NCBI RefSeq assembly: GCF_005938385.1
Contig: NZ_VCRA01000008.1
Span: 186,001-250,000 of the forward strand
Length of the DNA stretch: 64,000 nucleotides
Reading direction: 5' to 3'
Source: Paenibacillus mesophilus
Lineage (GTDB): Bacteria; Bacillota; Bacilli; Paenibacillales; NBRC-103111
Within the stretch, counting starts at the first letter, position 1; each line of letters starts with the position of its first letter. Both the position numbers and the translations under genes were made by a program. The notes under the pieces are model-generated. The model worked only from the letters and a program-made list of their open reading frames with translations. It had not been told where the DNA came from and ran no database searches. Shown piece by piece: positions 32,392 through 42,069 of the stretch.

Positions 32392-34337
32392 GGCGCTTCG
32401 CCCCCTTGCCTGCTCCGCCCGCTTAACAGCGGAACGGAGGAATAACGGTTCTCCCACGGCCCGTCGTAGCTTGGCGCATTTACATACCGCTCCATGCCGA
32501 GCCTCAACCGGATGCCCGCTCCGGGCTTCAGACGGACAGCCAGCCACTTGTCCCGGATCTCGACGGACGTCTCTTGCGGACGGTTATCGAGACCGAGCCG
32601 CTGCGCTGACATGAACCGGTGCTCGCCAAACGTCCCCGCCTGGATGACGATCTCCCGTTCGTCGAACAGGCTCGTATTGCAGAGCTGAAGCGTTGCGCTA
32701 TCGGCCGCCAGCGCTTCTACGAGTGCCGAAACCCCCGCAGGAAGACCCGGGCGTCGCTCCTGCGCGTCAAAGTAGCGCACCCGCGCATGCTGCAAGCCGC
32801 CGTGCGAGATGTGCATTGGCCCGCCCAGCGTCAACTGCACAAGGGCCTCGAAGTATAGCGGGCACATTTCCTGCCAAATATGAATGCTTGAAAAGTTTCC
32901 GTCATGGAAGCCGCTGCTCCAATTGCGCGGATCGCCCTCGTCCGAGCGCATCCGTTCCAGCTGCCGGCCGACAAGCTCCATATTGGCGGCCAATATGGTT
33001 TCCGGATAATCCGGATTGCGGCCGCGAATGTACTGGAACCAAGGCTCCGTGTTGCCGATATAGTGCTTCGTCTCCCTTCCGGTTCGGCCATCCCTCCCCG
33101 ATACGACCGGCACGATGACTTCATTCCAGTCGTGATCCTTCGGAATCCGCTCGATCCGCCGCAAATCTTCATCCGCCATCGACATCGTCCATAGATAGAT
33201 CGGATACTTGAGCAGCGGTTTGCGCCAATCGCTCCAGCCGCGATCCCCATGCTTGTTCGGAACGAGTACTTGTCCGTTCTCCTCCCGGCGCAGCTCCCAG
33301 TTCGCGTCGAGCTGGGAACGGGCCAGCGCCAGGCGGTTCATGTCCCCCGTCAGCAAAACGGCGTTCATGCACGCGTTCGTCAGCGGCTCGATGATCGTCA
33401 TGAAGCCGTGCGGCCACCTCCAGCCGTAGTACCCGCCCCACCATTTGCCGTCGTTATATTCGCCGATCTTGCCCGTCAGACCGATATTGTCAGGGATAAT
33501 CCCGCCGTTAAGAAGGGTTCTCTCCTCCCAGGCGGCGAGATAATCGGTCACCCATTCGCGGAACGTCTCCTCGCCCGTATGCATGTAGGCGTGTGCGATC
33601 AAGCCGCTGGCGTTCAGATTCAAAGGAACGTCTCCGCGGTTCATCCGCTCGTTCATCGTCGCGATCAGCTGCCGATACACCTCGTCGTCCGACCAGGAGC
33701 ACTTACCGCTCGCATAATCTACGCCCGGAATGTCCTCGTAAGGAGCCGGATAGTGGTCGAGGATGCCGCGATGCGTGCTCCAATCCTCCTCCGACACGGT
33801 AAAGCGTGGCCCCCTGCTCCCGTTCAGAGGCGACCGGATCAGCCGAAGTGCTTTATCGTAGTTCCGGGCATCCGGATCGTCTCCCGTATACATGCGGGCG
33901 AAGCGAACCGACCGCTGCCGATCCTTCAATGTTGCCGGTCCGGCAAGCCCCAAGAAGTACAAGAATAAATATCCTTCCCCGTGATGCATCCAATCGTAGT
34001 AGGCGTCGAATTCTTTATGAATTTGTCCGTACTCCGTCCATTGCCATGTGATGGCTTCCCATATTTTTCGCGACACGTCGTGCAACTCCGGGCTTCCTCC
34101 TAACACGTAAAGCAGTGCCAGGTTCATGAACCCTTCATACGGGTCGTCCGAGCCGTCCATCCCCGGCCATTCCTTCTGCCAGATCAGACTGCCGTCCGGC
34201 TGAGTATAACGCTCGACGAACTCCTTCGCCGCCTGATTCAAGCTTGTGATCAGCCATTGCTCCCTCAATGCCCACGCCGGGGGCACCATTCGTTCTGTCG
34301 CTTCGATCAGCGGCAGTTCGTTTCCCTGCTCCTTCAC
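32382..34337 (-). CDS. Unclassified 651-residue alpha/alpha-barrel protein, probable carbohydrate enzyme
   Basis: The 651-residue product has no signal peptide. The first 480 residues alternate helices with W/Y-rich loops typical of an (alpha/alpha)6 barrel: WQKEWPGMDGSDDPYEG, DAYYDWMHHGEGYLFLYFLG, KWWGGYYGWRWPHGF. The remaining part is a beta domain. I could not place it in a numbered glycosidase or lyase family. The acidic pairs in GMDGSDDPYEG and NDGKWWGG are candidate active-site residues. GTG start with AGGAGGAG upstream. It sits between aldo-keto reductase and lactonase genes, which suggests it frees or processes the sugar that these oxidise. Confidence 0.6.
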   Translation of the reverse strand: MKEQGNELPLIEATERMVPPAWALREQWLITSLNQAAKEFVERYTQPDGSLIWQKEWPGMDGSDDPYEGFMNLALLYVLGGSPELHDVSRKIWEAITWQWTEYGQIHKEFDAYYDWMHHGEGYLFLYFLGLAGPATLKDRQRSVRFARMYTGDDPDARNYDKALRLIRSPLNGSRGPRFTVSEEDWSTHRGILDHYPAPYEDIPGVDYASGKCSWSDDEVYRQLIATMNERMNRGDVPLNLNASGLIAHAYMHTGEETFREWVTDYLAAWEERTLLNGGIIPDNIGLTGKIGEYNDGKWWGGYYGWRWPHGFMTIIEPLTNACMNAVLLTGDMNRLALARSQLDANWELRREENGQVLVPNKHGDRGWSDWRKPLLKYPIYLWTMSMADEDLRRIERIPKDHDWNEVIVPVVSGRDGRTGRETKHYIGNTEPWFQYIRGRNPDYPETILAANMELVGRQLERMRSDEGDPRNWSSGFHDGNFSSIHIWQEMCPLYFEALVQLTLGGPMHISHGGLQHARVRYFDAQERRPGLPAGVSALVEALAADSATLQLCNTSLFDEREIVIQAGTFGEHRFMSAQRLGLDNRPQETSVEIRDKWLAVRLKPGAGIRLRLGMERYVNAPSYDGPWENRYSSVPLLSGRSRQGGEAPCT

Positions 34338-34349
34338 GATGGGCTCCTC

Positions 34350-35255
34350 CTATTCTTTGAACAGCTTCTTGCCTTGGAACAGGGCGTACACCCGATCCAG
34401 CTCCTCCGGTTCCAGTCCCTTCCCGTCGCAGTATGTCATGTTCGTGCGGAGTACTTCCCGAGTCGCCGCACCAGTAAGCGTAACGTGAACGGCCGGCTGC
34501 GCCAGGCTGAAGCGCATAGCCGGCTCGACAAGACCGTGCGGCTCCCGCTTGCGCAAAAAGCGCAGCTGCTCGATACGCTCCGCCGCTTCCTCCACGATAG
34601 TCCGGTTCAGAAACGGTGCCGGCGTGTCGGCGAGCAGCCCGAGTCCGAGCACGCTGCCATTGATGACGCCGATCCCCGCCTCCGCCGCCAGTGGAAGCAG
34701 CTCGTCCTTGGCCGTATGGTCGATCAGCATGTACCGCGCATAAAACTGGATGCTGTCGAACCGGTTCAGCCTGACGAAGCGCATCAGGAGCGGAAGGACC
34801 CGGGTCGAGACGCCGATATAACGGATCTTACCGTCCTCCCGCAGCTTCTCGAGCGCCGGAAGCGTCTCGCCCACGATCGTCTCGTACGGCACCTGCTCGG
34901 CATCGTGGATTTGCATGAGATCGATCCAGTCGGTTTCTAGCCGCTCGAGACTTTGTTCAACGGACCGGATCGTCTCCTCATAACGAAACGATTCATCGGG
35001 TCCCACCGCTTTCGAGGCCAGAATAACTTGATTGCGTTTCCCTCCACGCAGCGCGCGGCCGATCCGTCGTTCCGATTCACCTCGGCCATAACGGGGAGCC
35101 GTGTCGATTATATTGATGCCGCCGTCGATCGCCTCATGGATCATCTTCTCGACTTCACGCTCATCGGTCGGTCCGAAAACTCCAGCCAGCGGTGCGCCGC
35201 CAAGACCGAGCTTCGACACGCGAAGGCCGGTTCGGCCAAATGTAGTGTATTCCAT
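34350..35255 (-). CDS. Aldo-keto reductase, L-fucose/aldose 1-dehydrogenase type
   Basis: The 301-residue TIM barrel has the AKR tetrad in DTAPRYGRGESERRIGRAL (D, Y), SKAV (K) and QIHDAEQV (H). The layout FGRTGLRVSKLGLGGAPLAG ... ETLPALEKLREDGKIRYIGV ... GIGVINGSVLGLGLL resembles the L-fucose / D-threo-aldose 1-dehydrogenase group, which oxidises the free sugar to its lactone. It is the first gene of an operon with the barrel protein, a lactonase and a mutarotase-like protein. AGGAGGG lies nine bases before ATG. The AraC-family gene is divergent. Confidence 0.8.
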   Translation of the reverse strand: MEYTTFGRTGLRVSKLGLGGAPLAGVFGPTDEREVEKMIHEAIDGGINIIDTAPRYGRGESERRIGRALRGGKRNQVILASKAVGPDESFRYEETIRSVEQSLERLETDWIDLMQIHDAEQVPYETIVGETLPALEKLREDGKIRYIGVSTRVLPLLMRFVRLNRFDSIQFYARYMLIDHTAKDELLPLAAEAGIGVINGSVLGLGLLADTPAPFLNRTIVEEAAERIEQLRFLRKREPHGLVEPAMRFSLAQPAVHVTLTGAATREVLRTNMTYCDGKGLEPEELDRVYALFQGKKLFKE

Positions 35256-35368
35256 TTCATGATCCCTCCTACTGTAGATTGTATAGATCCTCCCTTATAA
35301 TGAAATAGTCAGAGTTCTTCATCTTATAGCATATCTTCTCTACATGATGGAAAGGCGGCGCGAATCGG

Positions 35369-36190
35369 ATGGAGTTTATTTTTACGAAACCGATCGGACT
35401 GACCGATCTCACGGTGCTCGAGGTTGGTACGCAGGTTTGTACCCCGGCTATGAAGTTTGGTCCGGCGGTACGGGATATGTACATTCTTCATTACATCCAC
35501 AGCGGTTACGGCACTTATTCGGCGGGGGGCAGCCGGGAGCCGGTCGGACCCGGCGGGCTGTTCCTCGTCGTGCCGGACACCGTCCATGCGTATTGGCCCG
35601 ATCCGGACGAGCCTTGGCACTATTCGTGGTTCGGCTTCGCGGGTACGATGGCGGCCCGACTCGGCAAACAGGCCGGGTTCACCGGACCTGCTCCCGTCCG
35701 GTCTCCCGATCCGGCCGTGTCCGTCGCTCCGCTGTTTCACGATTTGCTCGCCCTGCGTGAAGAACCCGCCAAAGAGCTCCTGCTCACCGGGCTGCTGTAC
35801 CGGATCTTCGGCACGTTGGCCGTCCCGGACGATACGCCACCGCTACGCCACGACGTCGGCCTTCACGTGAGGAAAGCCGTCTCCTTCATCAACGCCCGTT
35901 ACGCCGATCCAATCGGGCTTGCGGACATTTCGGCCCATATCGGGCTTGACACCAAATACGTATGCCGGCTCTTCCGGCAGCGTCTGTCCATGTCTCCTTA
36001 TCGGTATTTGACCGATGTTCGGATGAGGAAAGCTTGCCGCCTTCTCCGCGGACAGCTGCTTGGAATCGCCGAAATCGCACGCTCTGTCGGGTACCAGGAC
36101 CCTCTTCTCTTTTCAAGAATTTTCAAACGAATAATAGGCCTTTCCCCTTCCGCTTACAGAGAGAGGGCCAAACTGGAGAACCGCGAATGA
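35369..36190 (+). CDS. AraC-family transcriptional regulator of the deoxysugar operon
   Basis: The 273-residue protein has an AraC-binding cupin (MYILHYIHSGYGTYSAGG, PGGLFLVVPDTVHAYWPD; about 30-80) and the C-terminal double helix-turn-helix (LDTKYVCRLFRQRLSMSPYRYL; VGYQDPLLFSRIFKRIIGLSP). It lies 113 bases from the divergent aldo-keto reductase gene, whose operon it most likely activates. The ribosome site (AAAGGCGG) is moderate. Confidence 0.85.
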   Translation: MEFIFTKPIGLTDLTVLEVGTQVCTPAMKFGPAVRDMYILHYIHSGYGTYSAGGSREPVGPGGLFLVVPDTVHAYWPDPDEPWHYSWFGFAGTMAARLGKQAGFTGPAPVRSPDPAVSVAPLFHDLLALREEPAKELLLTGLLYRIFGTLAVPDDTPPLRHDVGLHVRKAVSFINARYADPIGLADISAHIGLDTKYVCRLFRQRLSMSPYRYLTDVRMRKACRLLRGQLLGIAEIARSVGYQDPLLFSRIFKRIIGLSPSAYRERAKLENRE

Positions 36191-36240
36191 TGGCGATGAG
36201 GGCATATCATCCATGAAATGTACGTCATTTTTGCCCCAAC

Positions 36241-36300
36241 AAAACAGGCCGCCTCGCCGGATTATGCATTTCCGGCAAGACAGCCTGTTTTCATTTTCTT
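36241..36300. terminator. Bidirectional terminator between AraC and GGDEF-EAL genes
   Basis: AAAACAGGC pairs with GCCTGTTTT, with an inner GCCGG/CCGGC stem, and TCATTTTC follows on the plus strand. It serves the convergent AraC and GGDEF-EAL genes. Confidence 0.8.
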
Positions 36301-36303
36301 TAT

Positions 36304-38607
36304 CTATCTTTTCTTGTGCGTTTCTGCGCGTAAAAACTTCTCAAAATCTTCGGAAGAAAGCGGATGACTGAACAGATAGCCCTGGATATAATCACACTCC
36401 AAGCTTTGCAGTACTTCCAACTGTTCTTGCGTTTCCACTCCCTCTGCGACGACCTTGAGCTTTAAGCCGTGAGCCATATCAATGATCGCTTTGACAAGCG
36501 ATCGGTTTACCGGCTCTGTATCGACCCCGCGGACGAAGCTTTTATCCACTTTCAGAACGTGGAGCGGATATTTTATTAAATAGCTCAATGACGAATGCCC
36601 CGTTCCGAAATCGTCGATGGCTACTTCGACTCCCAACGCATGGAGCTCGCCCAGTACTTGCAAAATAAACTCGATGTTATGCAAGCTGATGCTCTCCGTA
36701 ATTTCGAAACAGAGGTACTTCGGGTCCAATCCGGTTTCATCGAGAATTTCTTTTACTTTCTCCACCAGATGCTCCTGTTGGATTTGCCGGGCCGACAAAT
36801 TGACGGAAACTTTTACGGGCATATACCCGTTGTCTTGCCATGTTTTGTTTTGCCTGCATACGGTTCGTATGACCCACTCGCCGATTTCGGAAATTAGACC
36901 GGTTTCCTCGGCGATCGGAATGAACTCGGAAGGGGGAATGTCCCCCAATTCCGGATAATGCCAGCGCAACAGCGCCTCGATTCCAGCGAGAGCACCCGAT
37001 TGGGCATCTGCTTGCGGCTGGTAACGTACGGAAAGCTCCCCCTTTTCGATCGCCCTGCGCAAGCCGCTTTCCAGCTGCATCCTTCTCGTAACGGGCTGGA
37101 ACATCTCCTCGGAATACAATTTATAGCTGTTGCGTGTCGACTTGGCGCGATACATCGCCCAATCCGCATGTTTGATCAAAGAATCCGCGTCCGTACTGTC
37201 GAAAGGGTATATCCCGATCCCGATGCTCGTTGTGATGAATACTTCGTGATCGCCGATCCGGAACGGTACAGCCAAGGCGTCGATGATGTTTTGCGCTACG
37301 ATGGAAACATCCGACTCGTTTCTCAATCGGGGGAGAATGACGGTAAATTCGTCTCCTCCGAGACGGGCGACGGTATCGCTTTTTCGGACGCAAGATTTTA
37401 ATCGCTTCGCTACCTGCTGCAGAAGCTGATCTCCTATGGCATGACCCAACGTATCGTTAATCGGCTTGAAACGGTCCAGATCAATAAACAGCAGTGCGAC
37501 GCGCGTCTCTTGACGTGCGGCTAATAGAATCGCCTGTTGAAGCCTGTCGTGGAACAACGTTCGATTCGGCAAAGCGGTAAGCACATCATAGTGCGCGAGA
37601 TATTTCAGATGTTCCTCAGACTGTTTACGCTCCGTAATATCGTAGAAAATGCCGATGTAGTGCGTAATTTGCCCTTTATCGTCGCGAACCGCATTTATGC
37701 TCAGCCATTCGAGAAACAATTCGCCGTTTTTCTTCCGGTTCCATATTTCGCCCTGCCAGCCCCCCGTTGCGTGAATCGACGCCCACATATTGATATAAAA
37801 GTCGGCATCCTGTTTACCGGAATGCAGCATTTTCGGCGTCTTGCCGAGCGCCTCTTCCCGGACATACCCCGTTGACTCGGAAAAGGCCGGATTCACCGAT
37901 ATGATCTCGCCTTTCGTATCGGTGATGATGATCCCCTCGCTGGCGTTTTCAAATACTTTGGCATGAAGCCGCAGTTCGTCTTCCGCCTGCTTCAGAACGG
38001 ACACGTCCGAACAAATACCGACATAGTTGGTGATTTCGCCGTGTTCATCCCTAACCGCCGTAATGGTCATCCATTGGGGGTAGACGGTTCCGTCTTTTCG
38101 CTTGTTCCAAACCTCCCCATACCAGCTGCCGAAATCATGAATGGATGCCCACATGCCGTCATAAAAATCGGTCCCTTGAACGCCCGACTTCAACATATTC
38201 GGGTTTCGGCCGATAATTTCGTGTGCCTCATATCCGGTAATCCCGGTAAAGGCGGGGTTGACGTATTGAATGAGTCCGTTATGATCCGTGATCATAATCC
38301 CTTCTGACGCGGAATAGAAAACTCTGCCGTATAGATTCAACACTTCTTCCGCTTTGCGTCTTTCCAGCCGTACATTTGCCTGTTTTTTCTCGTACCCATA
38401 GATCGTAATCATTAACATAACGTATGAGATGGACAGGAACGCAAAATCTTTAAAGAGCTCTACGGTCAATTGCCCCGTCTTATCTGAACGATTGCCGGCG
38501 ATGATCAAATCGAAAATGGTGATCCATATCGCACCGATCAATAGATAAGCAAACGTGAGTTTATACGCGGACATTCGATGGAAGGCCGATTGTCGTATCG
38601 ATTTCAT
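36304..38607 (-). CDS. PAS-PAS-GGDEF-EAL cyclic-di-GMP protein
   Basis: The 767-residue protein has two membrane segments (about 15-35 and 45-65), two PAS domains with PAC ends ([15 protein letters not shown] and [15 protein letters not shown]), a GGDEF domain with intact RLGGDEF and an upstream RKSD inhibitory I-site, and an EAL domain with [33 protein letters not shown] and EGVET all present. Both synthesis and breakdown of c-di-GMP look possible. The PAS domains may bind heme, flavin or a ligand. The gene for a second GGDEF-EAL protein lies 67 bases upstream on the same strand. Confidence 0.92.
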   Translation of the reverse strand: MKSIRQSAFHRMSAYKLTFAYLLIGAIWITIFDLIIAGNRSDKTGQLTVELFKDFAFLSISYVMLMITIYGYEKKQANVRLERRKAEEVLNLYGRVFYSASEGIMITDHNGLIQYVNPAFTGITGYEAHEIIGRNPNMLKSGVQGTDFYDGMWASIHDFGSWYGEVWNKRKDGTVYPQWMTITAVRDEHGEITNYVGICSDVSVLKQAEDELRLHAKVFENASEGIIITDTKGEIISVNPAFSESTGYVREEALGKTPKMLHSGKQDADFYINMWASIHATGGWQGEIWNRKKNGELFLEWLSINAVRDDKGQITHYIGIFYDITERKQSEEHLKYLAHYDVLTALPNRTLFHDRLQQAILLAARQETRVALLFIDLDRFKPINDTLGHAIGDQLLQQVAKRLKSCVRKSDTVARLGGDEFTVILPRLRNESDVSIVAQNIIDALAVPFRIGDHEVFITTSIGIGIYPFDSTDADSLIKHADWAMYRAKSTRNSYKLYSEEMFQPVTRRMQLESGLRRAIEKGELSVRYQPQADAQSGALAGIEALLRWHYPELGDIPPSEFIPIAEETGLISEIGEWVIRTVCRQNKTWQDNGYMPVKVSVNLSARQIQQEHLVEKVKEILDETGLDPKYLCFEITESISLHNIEFILQVLGELHALGVEVAIDDFGTGHSSLSYLIKYPLHVLKVDKSFVRGVDTEPVNRSLVKAIIDMAHGLKLKVVAEGVETQEQLEVLQSLECDYIQGYLFSHPLSSEDFEKFLRAETHKKR

Positions 38608-38674
38608 GGTTGTGCATCACCTGTCTTGGATTGGAGGTTGGCGATCAGGACTCTTTGCATCCCAAGCCTGCAAT

Positions 38675-40831
38675 TCAGCGTTTATCTGCTGTTCTTCGGA
38701 GCACATATTGTTTCTCAAACTCTGCCGGCACAAGAGGCGGGCTGAAATAGTAACCTTGCACCTCATCGCATTGGGCTTCGATCAGGAAATCGACCTGCTC
38801 CTTCGTTTCAACACCTTCGGCTATCACTTTCAGATTGAGAAGGCGGGCCAACTCCATAATTGCCGTAACTACGGCTGTATCGATAGAATCGATATGAATT
38901 TCCTTAATAAACGAACGGTCGATTTTCAGACGGTCGACAGGTATACGCTTTAAATAACTTAGCGAGCTGTATCCCGTTCCAAAATCGTCGATGCTGATCT
39001 GTATACCCATTCCGCGAAGCTGGTTCAACTTATCCTTTGCATACACCTCTTCCATCATCAAACCTTCGGTGATTTCGAGTTCAAGACAACGGGGATCGAT
39101 CCCGGTTGTTCTAACAACACGCTCTATTTTTGCAACAAGGTTTGCCTGATAAAATTGCAGCGGCGATAAATTGACGGATATTGTCGCATCGGACAGCCCT
39201 GCTTCCTGCCACGCTTTAAGCTGTCTGCATGCTTCAAACATAACCCATTCGCCGATGGGGATAATCAACCCGGTTTCTTCCGCCGTCGAAATGAACGCCC
39301 CTGGCAAAACGAGCCCTTTTACCGGATGCTGCCAGCGAATAAGAGCTTCCAGACCGATCAATTTTTTCGAACCGATATGGAATTTCGGTTGATAATATAC
39401 CGAAAACTGATTGCGCTCAAGCGCCATGCGCAAATCGCTCTCCATCATGAGCTTGGAGGGACTATCATCGTTCATTTGCGGGGAGTAGAAAAGAAATCCG
39501 CTTCTGTTTTTCTTCGCGCGATACATGGCGATTTCGGCCTGCTTCAAAATCGTGCCGGCGGTGCAAAATCGATCGTCGAATTCCGATATTCCCGCACTGG
39601 CACTTATCGAATATCCCCTGCCATCGATCAGGAAAGGCGCTCCGAATTCCCGAATCAGGTTTTCCGCATATTGCGCAACCTCGTCAGCATCCGTTGTGCC
39701 GGACAACAGAAACGCGAATTCGTCCCCACCCATCCTCGCGATCAGTACGTTTGTTAAACAATTCGTACGCAATCGGCTAGCGATATTCGCAAGTATGATA
39801 TCTCCGAAAGCATGTCCCAAAGAATCGTTATAAATTTTAAAACGGTCGATATCGAGCAGAATGACGGCCTTGCCGGTCGATCCGGTTCCGGCGTTATGTA
39901 CAACCGACTCCAGCTTTTCCTGAAAGTATTTCCGATTGGGAAGTCCGGTTACATCATCGAAATAAGCGGCTTTGAACAATTTCTCCTCCACTTTTTGGCT
40001 TTTGAGGAAAGGCTCCTCAATCCCGGCCATATAGATTCCTTTCAGAAGGTAAAAATAGCCGACAATTTTATACAAGTGTCCGAAAAGGTTATAAATATCA
40101 CTAACATCCTTATACAGCGTAAAAATAAATCCGCCGAACAGCAATATAACGAGGCCGTTAATGATGGACAAGTACGAAACTTGTTTTTCGATCGAATACT
40201 TGCGGAAGAGAAGTGCGATCACCAGAATCCGGATGAAGCAGAGCCCGTATTCCAGACCCTTTTTGAAAACGTTCGGACCTTGTTCTGCCGTAATCAAGAC
40301 GGGCAAGCTGTCCCGGAAATAAAAAGTAAAGGTAAGGAGCAGCACCAGGCCGATGAAGGAGATTCCGAATCCGATCGCTCTCCGATTCGCGGAGAGTGTA
40401 TTGTCCGGGACCGCATAAACGAATAGCAGGCCTAAAGCTTCCAACGTTCTGGCCATGATCCAGAGCCAGGTGGCAAGCTGTACATTGGAAAAAGCCCCCA
40501 TTCCTTCGTACGTGAACGCATGCATGAGATCGGTAGTACCGATCATCAGGAACAGACAGGAAATCATCAGCCTTCGCCTGGAAAGCATGTGGGGAAGGAC
40601 CAGCCACCCTTGGAGCGCCATCGAGAAGGATACGATTATGCTTAGTACTTCAAATATCGTGTGCATAACGACAAAGTATTCCGGTTTGTACACCCTATAA
40701 ATCGGCTCGTAGAACACGGTAATGGCCACCATACAGAGCAATCCGGAAAAGATAACGTATAGGGTTCGTTTCTCGTCGACACTCAGCTCTTCGAATGGCT
40801 CCGTTTTTACCAATGATTTCACGGGAAACAC
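38675..40831 (-). CDS. MASE3-GGDEF-EAL cyclic-di-GMP protein
   Basis: The 718-residue protein has an N-terminal membrane sensor of about seven segments with the MASE3 features (MHTIFEVLSII, TTDLMHAFTYEGMG). The GGDEF domain has an intact RMGGDEF but no RxxD I-site at the usual place. The EAL domain has EALIRW, NLSPLQ, EITEG, DDFGTGYSS, KIDRSFI and EGVETKEQ, so it looks active. It is probably cotranscribed with the PAS-type protein downstream. The exact start is uncertain between GTG codons at 40831 and 40822; AAAGGG lies upstream. Confidence 0.9.
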   Translation of the reverse strand: MFPVKSLVKTEPFEELSVDEKRTLYVIFSGLLCMVAITVFYEPIYRVYKPEYFVVMHTIFEVLSIIVSFSMALQGWLVLPHMLSRRRLMISCLFLMIGTTDLMHAFTYEGMGAFSNVQLATWLWIMARTLEALGLLFVYAVPDNTLSANRRAIGFGISFIGLVLLLTFTFYFRDSLPVLITAEQGPNVFKKGLEYGLCFIRILVIALLFRKYSIEKQVSYLSIINGLVILLFGGFIFTLYKDVSDIYNLFGHLYKIVGYFYLLKGIYMAGIEEPFLKSQKVEEKLFKAAYFDDVTGLPNRKYFQEKLESVVHNAGTGSTGKAVILLDIDRFKIYNDSLGHAFGDIILANIASRLRTNCLTNVLIARMGGDEFAFLLSGTTDADEVAQYAENLIREFGAPFLIDGRGYSISASAGISEFDDRFCTAGTILKQAEIAMYRAKKNRSGFLFYSPQMNDDSPSKLMMESDLRMALERNQFSVYYQPKFHIGSKKLIGLEALIRWQHPVKGLVLPGAFISTAEETGLIIPIGEWVMFEACRQLKAWQEAGLSDATISVNLSPLQFYQANLVAKIERVVRTTGIDPRCLELEITEGLMMEEVYAKDKLNQLRGMGIQISIDDFGTGYSSLSYLKRIPVDRLKIDRSFIKEIHIDSIDTAVVTAIMELARLLNLKVIAEGVETKEQVDFLIEAQCDEVQGYYFSPPLVPAEFEKQYVLRRTADKR

Positions 40832-40987
40832 ACCCTTTTGAAATGGTCAAGCACTCCTACAACTATGTAATATAGTTCAATTGTACTAGTATACCCTTTT
40901 TGATAACTGTGAGCTTTGTCACACAGGGGATTATTCCATCGAGCCATTCCCGTAATTTATGAAAAACCGTCTCGGTTCGAATAACGG

Positions 40988-41022
40988 AAACAGCCTTCCG
41001 CGGCATGTCGGAAGGCTGTTTT
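40988..41022. terminator. Bidirectional terminator
   Basis: The 13-bp arms AAACAGCCTTCCG/CGGAAGGCTGTTT pair perfectly, and TT/AA runs flank them. Located downstream of the cyclase-family gene. I see no gene in the rest of 40832-41158, which also holds the promoter region of the MASE3 gene. Confidence 0.8.
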
Positions 41023-41158
41023 AAAGCTGCTACTTGCTTAAGGCGATATTCACATCGGACTCCTTAACATCAAAATGAGTAAGGGCGTCTCGCTGATGGG
41101 GAATTCCGGAGGCTGGTGAAAGAGACCGTAAAAACGAGATTTGGCGCGGGTCGTAGCC

Positions 41159-41917
41159 TTATTCCTCTACGATGGCGATCGGACGGGTCCAGCCGGCACT
41201 CGCCTTTTCCACTTTGATCGGGAAGCAGCAAACTTTGAAACCGAACGGCTTCGGAATTTTGTCCAAATTGGCCAGTTTCTCGATCTGGCAATATTCCCGG
41301 TCTTTGCCGACATAATGCGCGGACCACAAGACGCCCTCACGCGGCTGCTTTTTATACGATTCCGCCTGAAGGTTCAGCGGAATATCCCAACCCCAGCCGT
41401 CGGTTCCGACAACTTTGATGCCTTGGTCCAGCAGCCAAATCGTTGCTTCTGCCGAAACACCGGCGTGCAAGAAAGCATAATGCTCGTGATATAGCCGTTT
41501 ATCCGCATCGCTTCGAATAAGTACGATATCGAAAGGTTTCAGCGTATACCCGATCCGTTTCAGCTCGGCGATCAGGTCATCTGTCGTAATCTCATAACCC
41601 GGCGGCTTCGCGCTGAAATCAAGCACGACGCCGTCCGAATAAAACCATTCGAGCGGCAGCTCGTCAATGGTTCTTGCCCGTTCTCCTTCCGAAGTCGGCC
41701 AGTAGTGCCACGGCGCATCAATATGAGTCCCCGCGTGCGTATTAAGCGTTACCGTTTCCGTTGCCCAAGCCTTGCTTTCCGGAAAGTCGTCCGGTTTGAG
41801 GCCAAGTGCGGCAGCCGCCTGCAGCGCTCCGTCTTCATGGGACGCGTAATCGATCTTTGCCGGCAACGGCTCGCGGATGCGCGGACTAATCGTAACGCTC
41901 AAGTCGATCATCTTCAT
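41159..41917 (-). CDS. Cyclase-family (kynurenine-formamidase-like) hydrolase
   Basis: The 252-residue protein has the PF04199 metal site HAGTHIDAPWH (H61, H65, D67, H71) and later GTDGWGWDIP. The family includes bacterial kynurenine formamidase and isatin hydrolase. Kynurenine-pathway genes are not nearby, so the substrate is unknown. ATG at 41917 is chosen as start because GGAG lies seven bases upstream; the in-frame ATG at 41974 is not supported. Single gene. Confidence 0.82.
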   Translation of the reverse strand: MKMIDLSVTISPRIREPLPAKIDYASHEDGALQAAAALGLKPDDFPESKAWATETVTLNTHAGTHIDAPWHYWPTSEGERARTIDELPLEWFYSDGVVLDFSAKPPGYEITTDDLIAELKRIGYTLKPFDIVLIRSDADKRLYHEHYAFLHAGVSAEATIWLLDQGIKVVGTDGWGWDIPLNLQAESYKKQPREGVLWSAHYVGKDREYCQIEKLANLDKIPKPFGFKVCCFPIKVEKASAGWTRPIAIVEE

Positions 41918-41990
41918 TCCAGTACTCCTCTCCCTCTTCTCCCGATTCAAGCCCATTATACCATATTGCACCATTTATCGTTTTTTGGGC

Positions 41991-42017
41991 AAAAAAAACG
42001 CCGCGATTATCGCGGCG
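41991..42017 (-). terminator. Strong terminator of the propeller-protein operon
   Basis: CGCCGCGA/TCGCGGCG with a 3-base loop is followed on the minus strand by eight T. Confidence 0.92.
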
Positions 42018-42069
42018 ACAATGAGATCCTATTTGCTGCTAACATCCTGTAATCTTTCTCCCGTTACGG

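Noticed and set aside
41022-41158. Minus-strand frame ending …ESDVNIALSK downstream of the cyclase gene
   Set aside because: It recalls the end of solute-binding proteins (DVNTALR), but the match is only a few residues and no upstream part exists.
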